A DNA stretch of 64,000 nucleotides from Alnus glutinosa. Its lineage: Eukaryota; Streptophyta; Magnoliopsida; Fagales; Betulaceae. Position numbers and translations under genes: made by a program. The notes beneath the pieces are model-generated. The model did no database searches. It was not told the origin of the DNA and was given only the letters and a program-made list of their open reading frames with translations. Where the stretch lies: positions 23,834,001 through 23,898,000 of the forward strand of contig NC_084892.1 of NCBI RefSeq assembly GCF_958979055.1. The letters run 5' to 3'. Within the stretch, counting starts at the first letter, position 1, and every line of letters starts with the position of its first letter. Below, one piece after another: positions 13,427 through 23,697 of this stretch.

Positions 13427-13520
13427 CTTGGGGTTGAACTAGCTGCGTCCGTTCCGTGCCTCAATGAAGTGGAAGAAGAAAATAAGGACTAGCCGACTAG
13501 GGTTTGGGCCTTGCGAGAAA
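13427..13520 (-). promoter_or_regulatory. RPS15A: Probable 5' leader exon and promoter side of RPS15A
   Basis: On the minus strand a pyrimidine-rich segment (CCCTAGTCGGCTAGTCC, TTTCTTCTTCCACTTC) ends in CCCCAAG at 13427, directly followed by GTACGC, a good donor. No other minus-strand gene lies between here and RPS15A, whose ATG is preceded by an acceptor at 8155. I infer that the two join, giving a 5,272-bp 5' UTR intron. The pyrimidine-rich, CCCTA-containing leader fits ribosomal protein genes. cDNA evidence is not available to me. Confidence 0.55.
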
Positions 13521-13574
13521 CGGGCGTATTTTTCCCCTGTAATTGTAGCGGCGGGCCAATAAGGGTTAAGAGAA

Positions 13575-13792
13575 TGTTTGGATAACACTTAGGCCTTCCT
13601 ATGGTTTGCGGAATAAGTCAATAGAATTGAGGAATAGTCATTCCTTTATTTGGTAAAGACCTATTCCTTAGAATAGCTATTCCATATTAAAAAATAATAA
13701 TAATAATAATAATTTCATGAGAATAACTATTTTCTTACGAAGAGGAATAGCTATTCCTCCCATTTCGTGAACCAAACGAAGTCTTACTTTTT
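13575..13792. mobile_element. MITE with GGAATAGCTATTCC palindromes
   Basis: The segment holds repeated GGAATA(A/G)(C/T)TATTCC palindromic blocks and ends with CGTGAACCAAACGAAG, mirrored by TTTGGATAACAC-type text at the left. A related, shorter copy lies at about 28950-29125. Exact termini were not resolved. Confidence 0.45.
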
Positions 13793-13814
13793 TTTCTTTT
13801 TCTTTTTTATTTTA

Positions 13815-14040
13815 GGGATAATTGCACCATTGGTTCTTGGGGTTGGCCTAAATTACAAATCATTTTCTGTGGTATAAAAGGTTCATGGATGGTCCATATG
13901 GTAAACTATAATTACAAATCACTCCCTAAACCCATTTTTCGTCCACCAAGTTAACAATTCCGATAGTTTGCCACGACATTCCCACTAAGAAATCGACACG
14001 TGTCCATTACAATAAAAAAAAATATAAATAAATAAAACTT

Positions 14041-14106
<66 letters not shown>

Positions 14107-14382
14107 AAAAAAAAAATAGCAAAGGGGTGGCTACCGGGGGTGGCCCGGCCACGTCTGGGGGTGGTGCATGGCCTCCCCTAAGCCTGAGGTAGCCACATGT
14201 CGATTTCCTATTAGATATGACGTGACAAACTAACGGAATCTGTTAATTTGGTGGACGAAAAACAGGTTCAGGAAGTGATTCGTAATTGTAGTTTACCACA
14301 GGGACCCTCCATGAACTTTTTGTACCACAGGGAGTGATTTGTAATTTAGGCAAACCCCAAGAACCAGCTGTACAATTATCCA
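13815..14382. mobile_element. MULE-type MITE with 9-bp target duplication TTTATTTTA
   Basis: Long inverted termini read GGATAATTGCACCATTGG on the left and the complement of CAGCTGTACAATTATCC on the right, with further inverted similarity over about 170 bp (GTCCACCAAGTTAAC against TTAATTTGGTGGAC). TTTATTTTA flanks both sides (13806-13814 and 14383-14391). The interior has a (TA)n tract at about 14043-14102 and a GC-rich inner block with GGGGTGGC/GCCACC inverted motifs. There is no coding capacity. Confidence 0.8.
14043..14102. repeat. (TA)n microsatellite
   Basis: A run of about 30 uninterrupted TA dinucleotides inside the MULE-type MITE. Confidence 0.95.
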
Positions 14383-14660
14383 TTTATTTTATTATTTTTC
14401 AAAAACATATTTTGGTTTTTTTTAATTTAAATTATATTAAAGTTTTATACAATTTCTTTTTTCTTTTCTTTTTTTTTTAATTTTGTTTCACTTTTTTTAA
14501 ATCATCTAAATATAATTTCAAAAAATAAATGTTCTCGATATTCACAATTTTAAATATAGTAAAAAAAATAAAATAATATAATACAAAAAAACACACACTC
14601 AAACAAGCCTACAGGTTCTTACGTCGATATTTCTCGCCTCGGAAAAAATTATCATTCAAC

Positions 14661-15326
14661 TTGATAAAAAAATGCAAAATTAGTCAATGTGGTTTACTTG
14701 ATTTATATTAGTTTTATATGGTATCAAAATGAACTCAAAGGTTCCTGGAGTATGCTAAAAAACAAATAATTTACTGCAATCAAATTCTGTCAAAACACTT
14801 AACGGATTCCGTTAGTATACCACGCCAACGCCAATAAAATGAAAACACATGTCACTCTTAATAAAAAAATATAAAAATATAAAATTAAATAAATTAAAAA
14901 CTTAAACATTTATTTTATTTTATTTTATTTTTTAAAAAAAAGAAAGGGGTAGCTCGCACACATCCGGCTTCCTCTGGGGTGGCCTTTGAGCCACCCCAGC
15001 CACTATTGGGGGTGGCTCGAAGGCCACCCCAGCCAAGGGGGTGGTTGAGGAGCCACCCATTTTCTTTTTTAAACAAAAATAAATAAAAATAAACAAATTA
15101 TTTAAGTTTTTAATTTCTTTAATTTTGTAGTTTTATATATATAATTAAGAGTGATACGTGTCGTCATTTTATTGATATTGTCATGGCATATTAACAAAAT
15201 CCGTCAAGGGTAATGAATGATTCATTTTTTTGGCATACCATATGACCTTTAAATTTATTTTAATACCACATGGAGTTAATTGTAAATCAAGTAAATCACA
15301 ATAACTGATTCTGTATTTTTCCTTAA
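14661..15326. mobile_element. MULE-type MITE, second family member
   Basis: Left terminal text GTGGTTTACTTGATTTA is mirrored on the right by TAAATCAAGTAAATCAC, with inverted similarity extending inwards. The centre carries GGGGTGGCTCGAAGGCCACC-like GC-rich palindromes (about 14970-15060) in an otherwise AT-rich element. Borders are approximate and no target duplication was fixed. Confidence 0.6.
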
Positions 15327-15415
15327 AAAAATTAATCACCGATAACTATTTTAAAATGGACATTGTTATTAAGGGTCCGTTCGGGTTTGCGATTTCAAAA
15401 AGTGCAATTTTAAAA

Positions 15416-16191
15416 GGATAAATGTATAATAAATCCCTGAGTTGACGAGCAATTTAAAAACAATCCCTCACTTTTTAATTTTCAACATTTACTAATTAAC
15501 TTTTTCGCGTTTTTTAATATGGTCATTTTGTTCATTTTTCATCCAATTTTGTTTACTCCATTTGGCTGAGTCAATGTTTGGTCACGTCAGCATCGACAAT
15601 TAAGTCTCAAAATGACGTCGTCTCGATATTTCATTATTTTTTTAATAAATAAAAATAAATAAATTGAAAAAAATAAATAAAGAAAAAAGGGGAGTGGCTA
15701 ATGCCACCATGGGGGTGGCCGACCACCCCCATTTTGGCCTGAGCCACCCCCTTGGCTAGTATGGAGTGACCGAACCACTCCCATGGGGTGGTTCGGCCAC
15801 CCCATGGCAAAATATATATATAAAAAAAAAAAAAATAAAAAAAAAAAATGATGGGTTCGAACCACTCTCAAGAGCCACGGGGTGGTTCGAGCACTCCTAT
15901 GGGCAAAGCTAAAATTTTTTTGAAGGGTTTGGCCTATAGGGTAGTTTGGCCACCCCACGTACAAACCCTAAAATAATTTAGAGGGTTTGACCCTTGACAG
16001 AGGTGGTTCGGCCACCCCCAAGGGCCAAAACCCTTATTTATTTTTCCTATCATGAAGTGGTTTGGCCACCCCAGACCGGCCAAGAGGGTTGCTGAGCCAC
16101 CCCCTTGGACAAAATGGGGGTGGTCGAGCACTCCATGATGGGCAAGAAGGGTGGCTGAGCCACTCCGTTCTTCTTCTTCTTTTTTTTTTTC

Positions 16192-16245
<54 letters not shown>

Positions 16246-16489
16246 TTAAATAAAATTATTAAAAAAATAAGGAAATGTTAAAACGGCGTCGTTTTTAGGC
16301 TTAGTTGTCGATACTGACGTGGCCAAACAGTGACTCAACCAAACGAAGTTAACCAAATTGGATGGAAAATTGACGGAATGACCAAATTCAAAAACGCAAA
16401 AAAGTTGAGTAAATGTTTAAAATTAAAAAGTGAGAGAGAGACCATTTTCAAATCGCGCGTCGACTCAGGAATTTATTATACATTTACCC
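15416..16489. mobile_element. MULE-type MITE nested in a hAT-like MITE, TSD ATTTT(A/G)AAA
   Basis: Termini read GGATAAATGTATAATAAATC (left) and, reverse-complemented, GGGTAAATGTATAATAAATT (right). Flanks are ATTTTAAAA (15407-15415) and ATTTTGAAA (16490-16498), a 9-bp duplication with one mismatch. The interior at 15690-16165 is a series of diverged GGGTGGTTCGGCCACCCC-like units in both orientations, then an (ATT)n tract. It is homologous to the element at 29168-29811. Confidence 0.8.
16197..16245. repeat. (ATT)n microsatellite
   Basis: About 16 tandem ATT units near the right side of the nested MITE; the apparent poly-Tyr open frame across it is an artefact. Confidence 0.95.
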
Positions 16490-16837
16490 ATTTTGAAATG
16501 TGCGATTTAAAAAAAGTAATTTTTAAAAATGCAGTTAAGCATTTGGTAAAATCGCAGTTGAGCCTTGAAAATTTTGTGTTTTCAAAAAAACACCCACTTG
16601 CATGCAATTTGAAAAGACAATTTTTTTTTTTTGCATTTTGAAATTACAAATTTTAAAAAACGTAATTCTCAAACAATTCATTTTTTGCAATTTAGCTTAA
16701 GATCGCCATTTTTATCGACGAAATCACAATTTCATATGCACCCTTAGAGCATTCACAGCAGCTTCACTTTGATTTTCCTTAAGTTTAGGGAACAAAACTA
16801 CTTTATGTTTCCCTATCCAAATACACTCCACAATAGC

Positions 16838-17557
16838 TAGGGGTGTGTAGATTCTACCCATACCAGCCAACCTGCCCCGCCCCGCACCAACCCGCCTCAC
16901 CAATAACGGATATAAGACATTTCTAGAAAAGTGCGGATCCAAAATATGCCAACCCGTGATTTATGAGGTGGGTTGCGGTATTAAATTTTTTCTCACCCGC
17001 ACACCCGCTCCGCCCTGCATCCCTTTATACTCATACCATCACATTTTCCCTAAAAAAAATTTTAAGAGTCACGATTAGAGGTATGCCTTTGATTTCATCA
17101 AATTTTTCCCAAAAAAATTATAAGAATTATGACTAGAGTCACGATTAATTGCGCAGATTGTGTACCTTTGATTTCATTCAATACAGTTCTGAAAATGGAC
17201 AGTTCTGCACTATCCATTCATCTCTATTTTTATTCTATTTTCATATACACTTACATCTCTACATTCTCATATACACATACCCATTCAATCTACAATCACA
17301 AAAAAGAATAAAAAAGTTATTTACAGTGGGGTTTTGAACTGGGTTAGCAAGATTGTGAATTATTTTTCTGGTTTTGAGCCTAGGAAAAAGAAAAAGAAAA
17401 AGGAATACCCGAACCCGCATAAACCCGTCCCGATCCGTGCTACCCGAGGCCTAGCGGGTTGACCATTCACTATGTGGGTTGCGGATCTCAATTTTCAAAT
17501 CCGTTCACTGCGGGGCGGGCTGTGGAAAACATGCAAATCCAGCCCGCGCCACCCCTA
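16838..17557. mobile_element. hAT-type nonautonomous element, TIR TAGGGGTG, 8-bp TSD ACAATAGC
   Basis: The element begins TAGGGGTG and ends CACCCCTA. ACAATAGC stands on both sides (16830-16837 and 17558-17565). An 8-bp duplication and a YAGGGGTG terminus are hAT hallmarks. The interior contains several AACCCGC/GCGGGTT motifs and no transposase frame. A related element lies at 40099-40992. Confidence 0.85.
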
Positions 17558-17760
17558 ACAATAGCTTCCATTATATTCCTTATATCAATTAAATTTTATT
17601 TATTTACAAATATAAGTTTGTATCTACCCTCACATTTTTTACAAAATTTCAACCCAATTCCCAATAAAAGGTAAAAGGATGAGAGATGAGAAAAGAAATA
17701 AAAATAGTTTGTATTAAAATAATGGATATAAAAACTCTTTTGGTTCCTTAGAGCACTAGC

Positions 17761-18773
17761 AACAGTCTCCCTATATTGGCTCCTTTCCCTAAATATAGGA
17801 AAATTTTCACAAAAACTCACTAAAATCAACCCACAATAGATACCCCAAATTTACATTTTTTGGTTGGGAAGCTACAGTGCTACCCAATACATTGGGTAGC
17901 ACTGTAACTTCCCAATCAATTTTTTTAATGAAAAAAATCCCTCTCTCTGATTCTCTCTCTCTCTCCTTCACAGTTGGCTTCACGCATCACTTCGTCTCCT
18001 TCATCTCATTCTCTTCTTTTGTGTTTCCTTTCTTTTACTTGTTATTTCTTTCAAGAAGAACAGAGGGTGAGATGAAAGAGAGAGACTGTGAGATACTGAG
18101 AGAAAATCCAAGAGATCAGAGAGAGAGATCGGGAGTTTCAGAGAATGAACCCGAGAGAGAGAGAGATGCAGACGGAGAAGGAGATCGCCGGAACCCGCGA
18201 ACGCAGAGGAGCCGATCGTCGGTGGGTCGCCACCGGTGAACCCAGGTGAGGCAATTTTTGGCGAAGTAGAGGGTGATTTCCGGTGGGTCTTTGGTTGATC
18301 GATCGGTGGGTGGTACTGGATTTAATAATTGTGAGGGCTGGGCTGTGAATGATTCTAGGAGATGATGATTTTTATGGAGGGTTTTGCCAAAAATCTCTCA
18401 TGCCTCTCTCTCTCTCTCTCCCATGGGTTTGTTAGTTTGATCTGGTTTTTGTTTTGCTTCTGCTCTGTTTGTGGGTTTTGGGAGTTTGTTGGCATTCTTC
18501 TGTGAGTGGAACCAGATTTGTTGGTTTTCATTTGGTTTTCATCCAGGATTAGCCGGAGAAGACGAGAGCAAAAGAGTCTAGAGAGAGAAGACGAGTGGGA
18601 GAAGAAAAGAAATTGATAAAAAAAAATAAAAGTAGGAAAGAGAAAAAATAATATTTAATTTGTATAGAGAAAATTAAGGGAATCTGGTGTGGGATGTTTT
18701 TTTTTAGGGAAACAAGAAGTGGTTTTGTTCCCTAAATATAGGGAAAATGGTTGGGAAGCTGCTGCTAGTGCTC
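17761..18773. mobile_element. PIF/Harbinger-like element, TSD TTA
   Basis: The left end reads GAGCACTAGCAACAGTCTCC after TTA. The right end reads GCTGCTGCTAGTGCTC before TTA. Inner inverted motifs CCCTAAATATAGG occur at both ends. The middle has CT/GA-rich tracts and a pseudo-open frame but no DDE transposase similarity. It is about 1 kb and nonautonomous. Confidence 0.75.
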
Positions 18774-18776
18774 TTA

Positions 18777-19710
18777 GAGCACTCCCATTAGACTCCCTAA
18801 AATGGTTTACTTCTTATATTTAGGGAAAATTTCATCAAAGACATCAAAAAACACCCTCCATCAGACACCCTAAATTTACATGATCTCCTTGGGAATCTAC
18901 GGTAACCATGTAAATATACATGGTTACTATAGATTCCCTACCTAATATTTTAATAAATAAAATAACCATCTCTCTCTCCTCTCTCCTTCCACCTTCCCCG
19001 TCCTCCATTGTCTCCAACCCGTCAAAACTCAAACTCAATCAAAATAAAAAATTTCTTCAACCACAGCAAAGCCCCAAGCCCTAGGATCACCGAAAAATTC
19101 ATAGTTCAGAATTCCACTGAAATTTCACAGTTTGAAATGTCCGGAATTCCACCGGAAGCTTGCACCTCAAGCCACCAGAATCGCACCCTCAACTTCTACG
19201 GCATCACCCACTGGAGATCGGACCTTCCTCTCACCGCGTCTCTTCTTAGGCCACCGGAAATCGGACCCACGGGTCTCTCTGCATCTCCGGTTCTCTCTCT
19301 GATTCGATCTCTCTTCCTCAAGCTCTCTCTCTCGATCTCTCTCCCTAATTCGGTCTCTCTCTCCCGGGTTCTCTCACTCTACTTGTTTTGGGTCACAGAG
19401 AAGAGAGGAATGAAGGATCGGGAAAATAAAGAAAGGGAGAAGAAAAGAAGAGGAGGAAGAGAAGAATGGTGGACTGGTGGGTTTTGAGAGAGAGAGGACA
19501 GAGATGACAAGAGAGGAGAGAAGAAAAAAAATAATAAAAAAAATAAAAGTAGGAAAGAGAAAAGATAATAAAATAAGAGTAAAAAATAATTTTTAATTGA
19601 TATAGGGAAAATTTAAGGAATCTATTGTGAGATGTTTTTTTAAAGGGAAGTAAAAAGTAGTTTTGTTCCCTAAATATAGGGAAAATGGTAGGGAAACTAA
19701 TGTGACACAT
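18777..19710. mobile_element. PIF/Harbinger-like element adjacent to the previous one
   Basis: It starts GAGCACTCCCATTAGACTCC directly after the TTA that ends the previous element, and ends near GGGAAAATGGTAGGGAAACT with a decayed terminus. It shares CCCTAAATATAGGG blocks with its neighbour. Open frames inside (for example 19008-19487) are low-complexity Ser/Arg/Leu text and not genes. Confidence 0.6.
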
Positions 19711-19844
19711 TGTGTAGAAGTATAGCATTTTCCATGCTTAGGAATTCATAAGGTATCTGCTGTGGGTGGTTTTTTGTGATTTTTTGACATTTTCTCTTTA
19801 TGTAGGGAAGGAAATGTGCTACAAAGAAGTTATTGTGAATGTTC

Positions 19845-20684
19845 AAAGATAACTATTATAACCACGACTCCACTATAGCCCAAAAAGCTTTTAACCCTAT
19901 AATAGAAACTAATGATAAATTGAAGTTGTCACATCAAACATTACAAAATAATTATAAAATAAATGTTTTCGGGTACGAGTATAGATGTGTTACACACTAT
20001 GGTTAGAGTAATGATACATATCATCTCATGTCTTCCTTTAATCTCCTCAAAATTGATGTGGCTTTTAAAATTATAATTGGATTAAAATTCAATAGTCCCA
20101 ATAGTGATTTTAAGAGCCACATCAATTTTAATGAAACATAACTCTCATGGTCCTGTTTAAAAAAAATTGTAGCCAATGTGGGAAATTCTTTGCTTGTTTT
20201 CTAAGCTTTGAATTAATCTCATTTTATGACTTTTTTGGGGCTCAGTTTGGTCCGGACAAAAAAAGAAAAAAATAAAAATTAGCAAAAGAATAATTTAGAG
20301 TATTTTTATTTAAGATAAAATTAACTTCCAAATTAGATTAATTTATTAAATTGATATATATTTTTAAATGTATATAATTTTAATATGTATTTTTAAAATG
20401 TAATTAAAAATCAAGTGCTTTAAGGCCATATATCACATGCTCCATTAATCCTATAAAAATTATACGAGGACCATATGATTTAAAAACATATATTAATTTA
20501 ATAAACTTAATTAATGCATCACATAGTAACACAAAATAAGCACAGAAAAATTTGTCAACGCTAAGAGGGACTTGATGATTGAAGTCTTGTTTTTTTAAAC
20601 TTTCCAAGTTTTAAATCGGCAACTATTTTCATGTCTATCCATTGCTTACACGTGTCTCCAATTCATCTCCATAGCTGCCAAAAA

Positions 20685-20715
<31 letters not shown>

Positions 20716-20850
20716 TGGTGAGAAAAAATCTAAAAAATTAAATCATAACATAGGCCCTCTTCACGGTCCACACTCCACCATCCCAAACCCCTCAACACCC
20801 TCTTCCTAAAACCCTTCACAAAAACTCTCAGAGAACCAAAATCAAACAGC
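19845..20850. other. AT-rich upstream region of the acidic-protein gene
   Basis: No gene or clear TE was seen. A TA-repeat with a following T-run at about 20687-20716 lies some 140 bp before the ATG at 20851 and may supply the TATA element. Confidence 0.35.
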
Positions 20851-21453
20851 ATGAGTTCGTTCACCAACACCACCAATTTCGATAACCTCCTCCTCCAAAC
20901 CCTGATGGGTCGCCTCCAAATCCGCCCTCCGACCAGTCCTTTGCAGTCCCAGTCCCTCGAGGAACTCCTCTTCGACGCCGCCAATTTCTCTGACGATATC
21001 GACGACGACGAAGACGATAATAGCAACAAGACGCAGCTCGCAAAAGAAGAATCAAAGCTCGAAAAAGAAATCGTCCGGGTCATCCTCAGCGGCAAGACCG
21101 ATTCCCTCAAACCCAACTCGGGCCAGGCCGTCACCATCGGCGAGCACCACATTTGCGTCGGGTTTCATGAGGAGAAGGGTTCGGATTACCGGGTGTGGGA
21201 GTGGCACGGGCACATAATGCTCTTTGACGAAGAGAACGGGTACACGCCCGAGTATATATATGGGAATTACTTCGAGAGGTTGTTGGTGAAGTCGCGTGGT
21301 GGTGAAGAGGAGAAGGAGGACGAGGAGGAAGAGGAGGAGAAGGAAGAGAAGGTGGGGAACTTGGGGCTGAGGGAGTTGATTGATGGTGGGGATTCCGGTG
21401 GTGGTCGGATTCTTCATCGGAGCATGAATACTGGTTCTTCAAGGTTTATATGA
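20851..21453 (+). CDS. Conserved plant protein of unknown function with acidic tracts
   Basis: A single open frame of 200 aa starts MSSFTNTTNFDNLLLQTLMG. It contains the block RVWEWHGHIMLFDEENGYTP followed by EYIYGNYFER, which I recall from uncharacterised dicot proteins. It has an acidic Asp tract at about residues 48-58 and a long Glu/Asp tract at about 151-168. A central AKEESKLEKEIVRVILSGKT helix-like segment precedes AVTIGEHHICVGF. GC content is clearly higher than in the flanks, supporting a real gene. No enzyme motif, signal peptide or membrane segment is visible. Near the C-terminus, TCAAG|GTTTAT at 21442 could act as a splice donor to an exon starting near 25970, so the last few residues may differ in the mRNA. 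Confidence 0.75.
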   Translation: MSSFTNTTNFDNLLLQTLMGRLQIRPPTSPLQSQSLEELLFDAANFSDDIDDDEDDNSNKTQLAKEESKLEKEIVRVILSGKTDSLKPNSGQAVTIGEHHICVGFHEEKGSDYRVWEWHGHIMLFDEENGYTPEYIYGNYFERLLVKSRGGEEEKEDEEEEEEKEEKVGNLGLRELIDGGDSGGGRILHRSMNTGSSRFI

Positions 21454-22159
21454 GAAATCTTTTTCATATTTATTGTTCTTTTTCACATTTCTTATTGTAG
21501 AAGTTGTTATAGGGCTTTGTTAGTGTTATGGGATTATGGGTCTAGTTCTATCTAAAATTCTGCAATGTCTATGGTTTTTTCTTTTTGGTTAGTTTAATGC
21601 TGTTGTTCTGGGTGTTAGCAATGAGAAGCTGCTTGCCTGCTTGCTTTTGCACCTTTTGCAGCTTGATAATTCTAACTGTGTAGTAAGAAATGTGTATGCT
21701 ATGTCTGTGATTTTCAATGTCATCTAATCATCTTCCTGTGCGCGCCGGTGTCCTTCAGTAAGCTTTGATTGAATCGTGGGTCAGTTTAGACTTTGGATAG
21801 AATTATGCACCTGATTCTTTTTTTCCCTTGCAAAGATAATAAAAATTCACGCTTTATACAATTTTATGTGGAAGTTTTATTCAACTATGAATCAGAGAAA
21901 GTGCGAGAGTGTGGTAACGTAATGGTGGCTTCGGCATATTATAACATTGTGGGCCTTGTGGCTGTGTTGGAATTCGTTTCAGTGAAGGGATGGGGGCTTG
22001 GGTGATTTTGCTGATATGTGATAACAGCAGTGGATGTGGTTTAGTGGTGATGGGGATCATTTTTATGATTGGGTGGCTATGGTGCATTTGCCAATTATGC
22101 TGAGGGTGGTTGGTTGATGTCATGGTGGTAGAGGGGCCTTTGATCTCTTTCTAGCTTCC
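21454..22159. other. 3' UTR or intron of the acidic-protein gene
   Basis: T-rich transcribed-type sequence without coding capacity. If the donor at 21442 is used this is the start of a ~4.5-kb intron; otherwise it is 3' UTR followed by intergenic DNA. Confidence 0.35.
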
Positions 22160-22173
22160 GCATGTATTAATAG

Positions 22174-23683
22174 TTTTTTTTTTTTTTTGAACACTGAATC
22201 ACTTCCCATTCAATAAAAAGATGACCAAATTACAGTCCAGAGACCAAAAAGTCTCTATAAGAAACTTCAAAATAAAAAGAAGCATATCCTCAAACCAACA
22301 ATTAGAAAAACATTTTGAGGAAGCCTCTCTAGCTAACACATGGGCAACAACATTAGCTTCTGTACAACAATGAACCCAAGAACAAGATGAAAAACCGGAA
22401 GCATCTTGTCTAATTGCCTCCACAAAATGCCCAATCCAAACATAAGGAGATCCTGGATTATGAATTCCTTTAATCATCTGTAGAGAATCACCTTTACACA
22501 CAACTTTCGTAAAACCATTTCCTTACAAAAGGTTATAGCTAAATGGGCAGCCATTACTTCTGCCAACAGAGGATCCGCCTCTACCTTACATGCACAACAC
22601 TTAGCACCCACAACCAAACCTTCATTTCGAATTACACAACCCAAACCAATAACACCAGCCCTTTGAGTTAATGGAGGCATCCCAATTAACCTTTTCAATC
22701 CCCAAATCCGGATTTTTCCATGTTTTACTACTGATTAAAGTGTCAACACCCGGCTTCACTACCATTTGCTCCTTCATGTTAACCAACCGGAAGTCCTCAA
22801 TAAACTTAGAAGCTACTCTAAAAACCATAAAAGGGGAAGAAAAGTACTCCTCAAAAACCAATTTATTCCTTCTCAGCCAAGTACTATGAAAAACAGCCAC
22901 CATAAGACTCAACAACTCATCATTCAATTTATTAAATAAGAAAGAAACAAGCTCCACTATTCCTGAAAACATAGAAAGACATTTCTGAAAAATAATAGGG
23001 CCACTTCCCCAAACATCTTGAGCACTAGGACAACTCCATAAGGCATGGATAGTGGATTCCTCCTGAATTTTACAGCAAGGGCACAAACCATCCTCCACCA
23101 CTCCTTTCCTCAATAAATTTTGTTTAGTGGGGAGCAGGTTATGACAAGCTCTCCATAGAAAGAATTTCAAAGAATTAGGAGCTTTAATAGACCAAAGCCT
23201 TTTCCAGAAATCACCTCTAATAGGTCTGGTAGAACATTCCCCTTCTTGTCTTCTCATCAACTCCAAACCCAAATGATAGGCACTTCTAACAAAAAACATT
23301 CCATTAGAAGTACCATTCCAAATAATTTTATCCGGTGGCGGGGAAGGGCATAAAGGAATACTTTTAATAATCCTTGCCTCATTGACTGAAAAAATACTGT
23401 CAATAAGAGAGCAATTCCATCCCGGAAGAGAGGAATCAATGAGATCCGACACCATTGCATCACTATGAAGAATGGACTCGGGGGAAACAACCAAGGAACT
23501 GACATTAGGCAGCCATTTATCTCCCCAGATTTTAATTGAATGCCCATCACCAATTCTCCATATGATTCCATGAGAAAGAAGATCTTTAGCCGCTATAAAA
23601 CTTCTCCAAATAAAAGAGGGCCTTTTACCTAACTCTGACTCCAAGAAAGAGGAATTAGGATAATATTTGGCTCTGACACCATT
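22174..23683 (-). mobile_element. 5'-truncated LINE (C-terminal ORF2: zf-RVT and RNase H-like) with target duplication
   Basis: Minus-strand frames give a 340-aa piece (23644-22622) with IWRIGDGHSIKIWGDKWLP, a zf-RVT region (FWKRLWSIKAPNSLKFFLWR, then CPCCKIQEESTIHALWSC). A frameshift then leads into RNase H-like text (GLGCVIRNEGLVVGA, KVEADPLLAEVMAAHLAI) and the terminal VHCCTEANVVAHVLAREA. The tail is poly(T) on the plus strand at 22174-22188. GCATGTATTAATAG (22160-22173) and GCATGTATTTATGG (23684-23697) flank the insert. The endonuclease and reverse transcriptase domains are absent. One frameshift aside it is well preserved, hence fairly recent. Confidence 0.88.
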
Positions 23684-23697
23684 GCATGTATTTATGG

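Larger units (their letters stand above)
15371..16746. mobile_element. hAT-like MITE, GCGATTT family (copy 2), split by a nested MULE-type MITE
   Basis: The left portion (AAGGGTCCGTTCGGGTTTGC, 15371-15415) and the right portion (16490-16746, ending GAAATCACAATTTCATATGC then ACCCTTA) together match copies at 7053 and 31055. The element is opened at ATTTTAAAA by the 15416-16489 insertion, so it is the older of the two. Confidence 0.65.
16747..19844. mobile_element. PIF/Harbinger-like MITE (outer element) containing one hAT and two further MITEs
   Basis: The left end, after TTA, reads GAGCATTCACAGCAGCTTC. The right end reads GAAGTTATTGTGAATGTTC, its imperfect inverted copy. Between the ends lie a hAT element (16838-17557) and two complete or near-complete GAGC elements (17761-18773 and 18777 to about 19710). 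The element therefore predates all three. Internal AGGGAA/TTCCCT motifs match the 28478-28821 copy. Confidence 0.6.

Noticed and set aside
16062-16253. Open frame ending in a run of tyrosines
   Set aside because: It is created by the (ATT)n microsatellite and GC-rich MITE repeats.
17877-18239. 120-aa open frame with Arg/Glu-rich end
   Set aside because: It lies wholly inside a PIF-like MITE and consists of GAGA-tract low-complexity sequence.
19008-19487. 159-aa open frame
   Set aside because: It lies inside a PIF-like element; Ser/Leu/Arg text from CT/GA tracts with no domain.
20730-21442. Several minus-strand open frames opposite the acidic-protein gene
   Set aside because: Shadows of a GC-rich coding strand; the plus frame has the conserved protein blocks.
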